Program-made: the position numbers and the translations under genes
Part shown: in pieces, positions 7,847 to 11,674 of the stretch
Numbering within the stretch: position 1 is the first letter of the stretch
How the letters are laid out: each line of letters opens with the position of its first letter
Assembly: GCA_905216045.1 (NCBI GenBank)
Contig: CAJMSL010000052.1
Coordinates: 1-11,674, forward strand
Direction: 5' to 3'
From: an uncultured bacterium
GTDB lineage: Bacteria > Actinomycetota > Coriobacteriia > Coriobacteriales > Coriobacteriaceae
DNA length: 11,674 bases
The notes under the pieces: model-generated
The model's input: only the letters and a program-made list of their open reading frames with translations
Told to the model about the DNA's origin: nothing
Database searches by the model: none

Positions 7847-8515
7847 ATGAAGCCGTCTCATTCCACCGGTCGCAACGTCATCGCCATTCTCGCCATACCC
7901 ATCGTGATGCTCTTCCTTATCGTCATCACGCCCTTTTCTTTTGGTATCGCCTCGCTCTTCGATCTTTGCGGGATGATCGACGCCGGCTCGCGTGCCACCT
8001 CGCTCTCCTTTGTCTGCCGTGGCGTGTTCTACGAATATGCAATTCCCACCGGAAGTTGGCAGTCCAAGTTACCGTTGCTCGGCAAGGTCGACGGATGCTC
8101 TCCTTATTTCTGCCTCGAACCTCAGACAATGAATTGTCTGATCGACGACCAGCCCCTTGACTCCATCACCCTCGCCTACGACTACGCACCAAACACCGAT
8201 GAGCGCCACATGAACCAAGTCCTCGACAAGCTGCTTGGACAGTGCGGGCTCACCGCGGAAGCCGGTCGAACCATCTATAGCAACCAGAAATTAAAGCGAA
8301 CAGAACTCCGCCGTGTCGGAAAAATCAAAGGGCGAAACGGGGCCGCCTACTGGGATGCCTGGGCAACACGCGACAAGGGCGAATTCGGACACAGCACCTA
8401 TATGGTCACTGTCTACACCAAAGACGGAATTAAGGACAATGTTGACGATTTCGCGTCATCCAAACTCGGCATCCCCAAAACAACCAAACCCGCCAGCCCA
8501 GATGAAATTCTGTAG
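7847..8515 (+). CDS. Signal-anchored extracytoplasmic protein C, function unknown
   Basis: The start is placed at the ATG at 7847-7849 (MKPSHSTGRN), because GAGGAG lies five bases upstream; a TTG at 7829 would put that ribosome site inside the gene. The protein has 222 residues. A short polar and basic start is followed by one hydrophobic helix (about 10-36, NVIAILAIPIVMLFLIVITP), a signal anchor or signal peptide. The body is polar, with several cysteines (one pair in DGCSPYFC, another in MNCL and GQCGL) and a mixed alpha/beta look (SITLAYDYAPNTDERHMNQVLDKL; STYMVTVYTKDGIKDNVDDF). It is about the size and design of proteins A and B but shares no clear sequence with them, and no family is recognised. 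It is divergent from gene A and lies between R2 and R3. R3, with a T tract, lies 53 bases after the stop and may end the transcript. Confidence 0.85.
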   Translation: MKPSHSTGRNVIAILAIPIVMLFLIVITPFSFGIASLFDLCGMIDAGSRATSLSFVCRGVFYEYAIPTGSWQSKLPLLGKVDGCSPYFCLEPQTMNCLIDDQPLDSITLAYDYAPNTDERHMNQVLDKLLGQCGLTAEAGRTIYSNQKLKRTELRRVGKIKGRNGAAYWDAWATRDKGEFGHSTYMVTVYTKDGIKDNVDDFASSKLGIPKTTKPASPDEIL

Positions 8516-8568
8516 AGGTGCCCATTAACATGCCGCTCAACGATCACACCAACATCGAGCTCGTCCCC

Positions 8569-8607
8569 ACCGCCACAAAGGTGCCTGTCCCCTTTGTGGC
8601 GGTTTTC
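8569..8607. repeat. Palindromic repeat R3 (compensated variant)
   Basis: ACCGCCACAAAGG (8569-8581) pairs exactly with 8591-8603 around TGCCTGTCC, followed by TTTTCG. Compared with R1 and R2, one base differs in the left arm and its partner differs in the right arm (ACCACC to ACCGCC, GGTGGT to GGCGGT), so pairing is kept. The core is in the opposite orientation: GGGGACAGGCACC reads on the minus strand. Confidence 0.92.
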
Positions 8608-8691
8608 GCCAAAAAGAAGCCGCCCCGATAACAGAGGCGGCATCAAGCAAGTCTATTTATTAGCGTCCCTCAAGACCCAACGAAAACGCAG
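8601..8691 (-). repeat. Direct repeat T1: orphan gene tail plus minus-strand terminator
   Basis: These 91 bases recur at 9930-10019 with two substitutions and one indel. Read on the minus strand, the segment encodes AFSLGLEGR followed by TAA (8662-8660), then a hairpin GCCGCC (8641-8636) with GGCGGC (8624-8619), then TTCTTTTT, a typical intrinsic terminator. The frame upstream (from about 8742) is open for only 27 codons and has no credible start, so this seems to be a gene remnant. No live minus-strand gene in this gap uses the terminator. Confidence 0.8.
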
Positions 8692-8987
8692 CGATGGAAT
8701 CGAGAACCGACAATAGCCCGTTCGCACAGATAGAGGCGGAGATTCAAGGTCAGAGTCCGGCTTAAACGGCTTAGCTATCGCACGTCACAACGTTCTCGTC
8801 GTCCTCCCTATCGTATTTATAGTGCTTACTGTGAAAATAGTGAGTTTAGTGAGAATAGTATCGCTCAAGACTCGTGAACTGAATTATTGACCTCTCGCCC
8901 AGAATGAGTGGGGCAAATATTCCTATTAGAGGTCAAATCGAAGCCCAATAGGGCCTTTTCGCCCCGTCATTTCGACCGATCGCTTTC
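8692..8987. other. Intergenic stretch upstream of gene B with small repeats
   Basis: I see no credible gene here. It holds two spaced TAGTGAG copies (8838-8844, 8847-8853) in an AT-rich tract. A 9-bp inverted repeat TTGACCTCT (8887-8895) with AGAGGTCAA (8928-8936) encloses a smaller GCCC/GGGC stem. A short GCCC-AATA-GGGC hairpin followed by CTTTT (8943-8959) is a weak terminator candidate. None matches a riboswitch I recognise. Confidence 0.5.
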
Positions 8988-9016
8988 TTTTGAATATTGT
9001 CGTAAGCTGGTATCAC
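8988..9016 (+). promoter_or_regulatory. Possible promoter of gene B
   Basis: TATCAC (9011-9016) serves as a -10, 39 bases before the GTG start, with TTTTGA (8988-8993) 17 bases upstream as a weak -35. The call rests mainly on similarity to gene A's promoter, where GGTATCAT occupies the equivalent place. Confidence 0.3.
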
Positions 9017-9055
9017 TTATCTTAATGAATGCATACTGTTTGCGAGGTACCCGCC

Positions 9056-9703
9056 GTGAAACGCTCCACCTATATCGGCCTGCTCGTCTTAGCGTTTGCG
9101 ATTACCGCAGTCGGCGTAGGAATTATCTATCTCGCATTTCTCCCTGCCTCGGCAACGCAGGCGGCGGTTGAAACCGTAAGCTACCCCATCGAAATCCTCA
9201 CCGATATCGTCAAACCCGATTCGATCACCGTCGATTTCGACGGTACGCCCGCAGCGCTTGGGGTCAGTAACTATCCCCGAATCGAACTTGGAGCCACGCG
9301 CTATACCCAAGATGAGCAGCTTATCGGTAAGGCAACCAGTTTACTCAAAGGCAAGACGTTTAAGCGGTGGTACGGCGCCGCAACATATCGAGCCAAGAAC
9401 GGCCAAATGGTTGGCGGGTATCATTCGACCCTTGAGCTCGATGCGGCAAACGGGAGCAAATTGTGCAACGTCTCATACGACCCCGGCTGCGTGGACAATG
9501 AAGGACCGGGGGTCTATATCTCGGATGGCGACGTAATCTACGTCATGGAGGGCGACCAGACGGCAGTCGTCGATTTTATGGATCGGTGTACCGAGGATGC
9601 CTACGAACAAACCTGCGAGTCCGATCCGCAGACAGCGCGCAACAGTGGCTCGGCACGCACTTGGCTATTTGACGATGAAATAACCTGGACCCCATCGAAA
9701 TAA
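9056..9703 (+). CDS. Signal-anchored extracytoplasmic protein B, paralog of the protein at 6942-7613
   Basis: The start is placed at GTG (9056-9058, MKRSTYIGLL), giving 215 residues; GAGG (9044-9047) lies 8 bases upstream, as in the paralog. An in-frame ATG at 9029 has no ribosome site. A basic N-terminus and one hydrophobic helix (6-29) make it a signal-anchored or exported protein. It aligns with protein A from residue 1 to 212 without a gap, about two-thirds identical by eye and higher beyond residue 57. Shared blocks include ITVDFD, SNYPRI, KRWYG, KLC-VSYDPG, DNEGPG, YVMEGDQT and SGSARTWLF, with cysteines at 137, 178 and 187. Cys145 is Tyr in A, and Tyr122 is Cys in A, so a second cysteine has moved. 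The function is unknown. It lies between direct repeats T1 and T2 and faces away from gene A. Confidence 0.88.
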   Translation: MKRSTYIGLLVLAFAITAVGVGIIYLAFLPASATQAAVETVSYPIEILTDIVKPDSITVDFDGTPAALGVSNYPRIELGATRYTQDEQLIGKATSLLKGKTFKRWYGAATYRAKNGQMVGGYHSTLELDAANGSKLCNVSYDPGCVDNEGPGVYISDGDVIYVMEGDQTAVVDFMDRCTEDAYEQTCESDPQTARNSGSARTWLFDDEITWTPSK

Positions 9704-9712
9704 GGACCCGCC

Positions 9713-9736
9713 GGGCAGGCACCTTTGTGGTGGTTT
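9713..9736. repeat. Degenerate half-copy R4 of the palindromic repeat
   Basis: The core and right arm (GGGCAGGCACC, then CCTTTGTGGTGGT ending at 9734, then TT) survive just after gene B's stop. The left arm is not recognisable and two bases of the core are missing, so it cannot form the full stem. Confidence 0.75.
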
Positions 9737-9753
9737 CGGCTCCGATGTTCCAC

Positions 9754-9810
9754 TGTCTCGATCTGTAACATCTAGCGGCCCTTTTCGATCCTAGATGTTA
9801 CAGATTGAGA
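9754..9810. repeat. Long inverted repeat, unit 1 (TGTAACA motif pair)
   Basis: A 20-bp stem is formed by 9756-9775 (TCTCGATCTGTAACATCTAG) and 9791-9810, with a single G-T wobble, around a 15-nt loop. Each arm carries one copy of TCTC-RA-TCTGTAACA. Confidence 0.85.
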
Positions 9811-9831
9811 TGAAATGATCGGCGGCGATCG

Positions 9832-9894
9832 TTTGTCTCAATCTGTAACAACCGCTCGTCAAATAGGGGCCCAGATGTTACAGGTCGAGACAAA
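9832..9894. repeat. Long inverted repeat, unit 2 (TGTAACA motif pair)
   Basis: A 19-base arm at 9832-9850 (TTTGTCTCAATCTGTAACA) pairs with 9876-9894 apart from one mismatch and one wobble, around a 25-nt loop. It carries the same motif as unit 1, 21 bases away, but with a different loop. Confidence 0.85.
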
Positions 9895-9898
9895 CGGA

Positions 9899-9935
9899 AC
9901 CACCGCAAAGGCGCCTACCCCTTCATGGTGGTTTT
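9899..9935. repeat. Degenerate palindromic repeat R5
   Basis: The left arm ACCACCGCAAAGG (9899-9911) and right arm CCTTCATGGTGGT (9920-9932) now mismatch in the middle of the stem. The core reads GGGGTAGGCGCC on the minus strand, the orientation of R3, and TTTT follows. It abuts T2 exactly as R3 abuts T1. Confidence 0.8.
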
Positions 9936-10019
9936 CGACAAAAGAAGCCGCCCCGATAACAGAGGCGGCATCAAGCAAGTCTATTTATTAGCGTCCCTCA
10001 AGACCCAACGAGAACGCAG
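9930..10019 (-). repeat. Direct repeat T2: orphan gene tail plus minus-strand terminator
   Basis: This is the second copy of the segment at 8601-8691, one base shorter. On the minus strand it again encodes AFSLGLEGR with TAA at 9990-9988, then the hairpin GCCGCC (9969-9964) with GGCGGC (9952-9947) and TTCTTTT. Here the terminator faces correctly to end transcripts arriving from the hydratase gene at 10116. The similarity to T1 stops at 10019, a few bases before the hairpin at 10027. Confidence 0.82.
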
Positions 10020-10026
10020 AAATGTA

Positions 10027-10100
10027 GCCCGGGGCTTACCCTTTCCCGAACGCGACCCTCGCGAAGCGCGTGAGCGGGCGGGAAAGGGTAAGCCCCGGGC
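10027..10100. repeat. Palindromic element with a perfect 22-bp stem
   Basis: The arm at 10027-10048 (beginning GCCCGGGGCTTACCC) is exactly complementary to 10079-10100, with 30 bases between. That loop has further self-complementary CGCG runs. It sits 16 bases beyond the hydratase stop. No T run follows on the minus strand, so it may be an RNA-stabilising 3' structure or a small mobile palindrome rather than a terminator. Confidence 0.88.
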
Positions 10101-10115
10101 GGACAATTAAGTGCG

Positions 10116-11674
10116 TTACTCGGCAGCGGCCTTGAACTTGTTGTAGTTGATCAGGCAGCCGGCCTTGACGATGGCACGCTCCTCTGCCGTCATATCGGCA
10201 ATGTAGAGCTCAATCTGCTCGACCGCACCGTCGGCGCGCACCACGTAGGCGGCGATGTCCTTTAGGTCACCGTCGAGCGCGGCACGGATACCCGGCACAA
10301 AGACATAGTCGCCCACCTCAAAGCTGGGCTCGGCCTCCATCTGGAAGGGCACCATACCCCAGTTCATCACGTTGGAGCGATAGCGCTTGGTGGCGTACTC
10401 GTGGACGATGTTGGCCAGACCGCCGATCACGCGCTGACAGCTCGCGGCCTGCTCGCGGGCGGAACCGTCACCGGGCTTCTTGGCATAGAGCATGGAGCCG
10501 TACTCAGTCGCCTTGGCATCGGCCGCGACACCCGCGCCGACCAGCGCCTCAAACACGCCCGCAAGCTCGGCATCGAGTGCCGCCAGATCGCCTGCTGCCT
10601 CGCCGGCAACGCGGCGCTTCTCCACGGCGTCGACCTCCTTGGAGCGACCCACGTAGGCCGGATCGCGACGGCTGAGCGTAAACTCGGCCAGGCCCAGCGG
10701 GTTGGAGCGGAAGGAGCTCGTCTCGCCCGAAGGAATGAGCTCGTCGGTCGTGGTGACCGGATCCATGATCTTGGAGCACACCTTGAGCAGGATATCGTCG
10801 CCGAGCGGCTCCATCGCGGGCCACGGCTTGATGTTGGGACCCTCGACCAGCTCGTCGGCAGGCTCCGCCTTGCCAAAGCCCCAGTACACGCGCTTTTTGT
10901 ACGGCGCGTCGTCAAAGGTGTACTCGCAGGCCTCGTCCCAAGTCTCCTCGGGCAGGTCGGTCGCCGGCGTCAGGACGCCGCCGTTGGCAGCCGTCGCCGC
11001 AATGGAGCGGGCGTCCATCAGGGCCACGGCGCTCAGCTGGCCATTGCCCGGCGTGGAACCCTCGCGGTTGGGGAAGTTGCGCGTAGTGTGGCGGATCGAA
11101 AGGCCGTTGTTGGCGGGCGTGTCGCCGGCGCCGAAGCACGGGCCGCAGAACGCCGTGCGCACGATCGCGCCGGCCTCCATGAGGTCGTAGATGTAGCCGC
11201 GGCGTGTAAGCTCGAGTGCCACGGGCTGGCTCGTGGGATAGACCGACAGCGAGAACTCGCCGCAGCCGGTGTTGGCGCCCTTGAGCACGCGGGCAGCCTG
11301 GACCACGGAGTCGTAGTTGCCGCCCGAGCAGCCGGCGATAACGCCCTGCTGCACGTGCAGCTTGCCGTCGACGATCTTGTCGAGCAGGCTAAAGTGCGTC
11401 TTGCCCTCGCCGATCTTGGCGGCCTCGAGCTCCACCTCGTGCAGGATGTCCTCGAGGTTCTCGTTGAGCTCGTCAATCTCAAAGCCGTTGGAAGGATGGA
11501 ACGGCAGCGCGATCATGGGCTTGATGCTCGACAGATCGACCTCGACGCAGCCGTCGTAGTAGGCGACATCGGCGGGCTTGAGCTCGCGGTAGTCGTCGCC
11601 GCGGCCGTGCATGGCCAAAAACGCGTATGTGTCCTCCTCGGAAGCCCAGAACGAAGAAAGTCAGGTGGTCTCGT
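10116..11674 (-). CDS. Aconitase-superfamily hydratase (YbhJ-like), C-terminal two-thirds, in-frame TGA near the window edge
   Basis: Aconitase-family enzymes use a [4Fe-4S] cluster to move water and a double bond on tricarboxylic or related acids. Counting from TTG at 11618 (500 residues), all three cluster ligands are present: C97 in IAGCSGGNYDS, and C158 and C161 in AFCGPCFGAGD. NFPNREGSTPGN (181-192) corresponds to the substrate-binding arginine loop. GDGSAREQAA (383-392) corresponds to the catalytic Ser-Arg loop of the swivelling domain, and NWGMVPFQ (419-426) follows. The pattern fits the YbhJ-type hydratases of about 750 residues, not housekeeping AcnA or AcnB. The substrate is unknown. 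The first third lies beyond the window. Coding-like sequence continues upstream of the TTG (LSSFWASEEDTYAF) until a TGA at 11663-11661, then ACC ACC GAG. A Cys codon there (TGC to TGA) would restore the frame, so this may be a nonsense mutation or a base error. Confidence 0.85.

Noticed and set aside
8908..9171. 87-residue frame overlapping the start of gene B
   Set aside because: Out of frame with gene B, which is secured by its paralog; no ribosome site and no resemblance to a protein.
6890..10020. CRISPR array
   Set aside because: The repeats are palindromes at irregular distances with whole genes between them, no spacers of uniform length and no cas genes.

Overview
The window is GC-rich and its proteins look like those of an anaerobic gut actinobacterium of the class Coriobacteriia, Collinsella or a close relative. 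This is a judgement from protein style (acidic tail plus signal-anchor surface proteins, an actinobacterial-type ClpB, an aconitase-family hydratase of the kind common in gut anaerobes) and was not tested by any search.

Left part (1-4130): the 3' end of a polytopic membrane protein (3-404, +) ends in a clear intrinsic terminator (476-515). A 498-residue membrane-anchored protein with an acidic cytoplasmic tail follows (638-2134, +). Convergent to it lies a lower-GC AAA_14/DUF4143-type ATPase (2208-3560, -) with an AT-rich promoter and an operator-like inverted repeat. A 64-residue Pro/Ala-rich protein (3805-3999, -) and the strong terminator of clpB (4050-4086, -) complete this part.

Centre (4131-6941): a full-length clpB disaggregase gene on the minus strand. 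An in-frame TAG at 6162-6164 falls where the family has a lysine codon, just before the first Walker A motif. The gene is otherwise intact, so this is either a fresh nonsense mutation or a base-call error.

Right-centre (6890-10110) is the accessory region and the most unusual stretch. Three small signal-anchored extracytoplasmic proteins are arranged A(-), C(+), B(+). A (6942-7613) and B (9056-9703) are gap-free paralogs, about two-thirds identical, in opposite orientation. Every gap between them holds a copy of a palindrome with ACCACCACAAAGG-type arms around a GGGGACAGGCACC-type core (R1-R5). R3 and R5 each continue into a nearly identical 90-bp segment that carries a minus-strand terminator and the last codons of a lost reading frame. 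Beyond gene B lie two adjacent long hairpins with four copies of a TGTCTC-RA-YCTGTAACA motif, and then a separate hairpin with a perfect 22-bp stem (10027-10100). The layout suggests a repeat-bounded cassette array of exported proteins.

Right end (10116-11674): the C-terminal two-thirds of an aconitase-superfamily hydratase (YbhJ-like, minus strand) with all three cluster cysteines. The frame meets a TGA at 11661-11663 at the window edge, a second apparent in-frame stop in a conserved gene. No tRNA, rRNA, CRISPR array or transposase gene is present.
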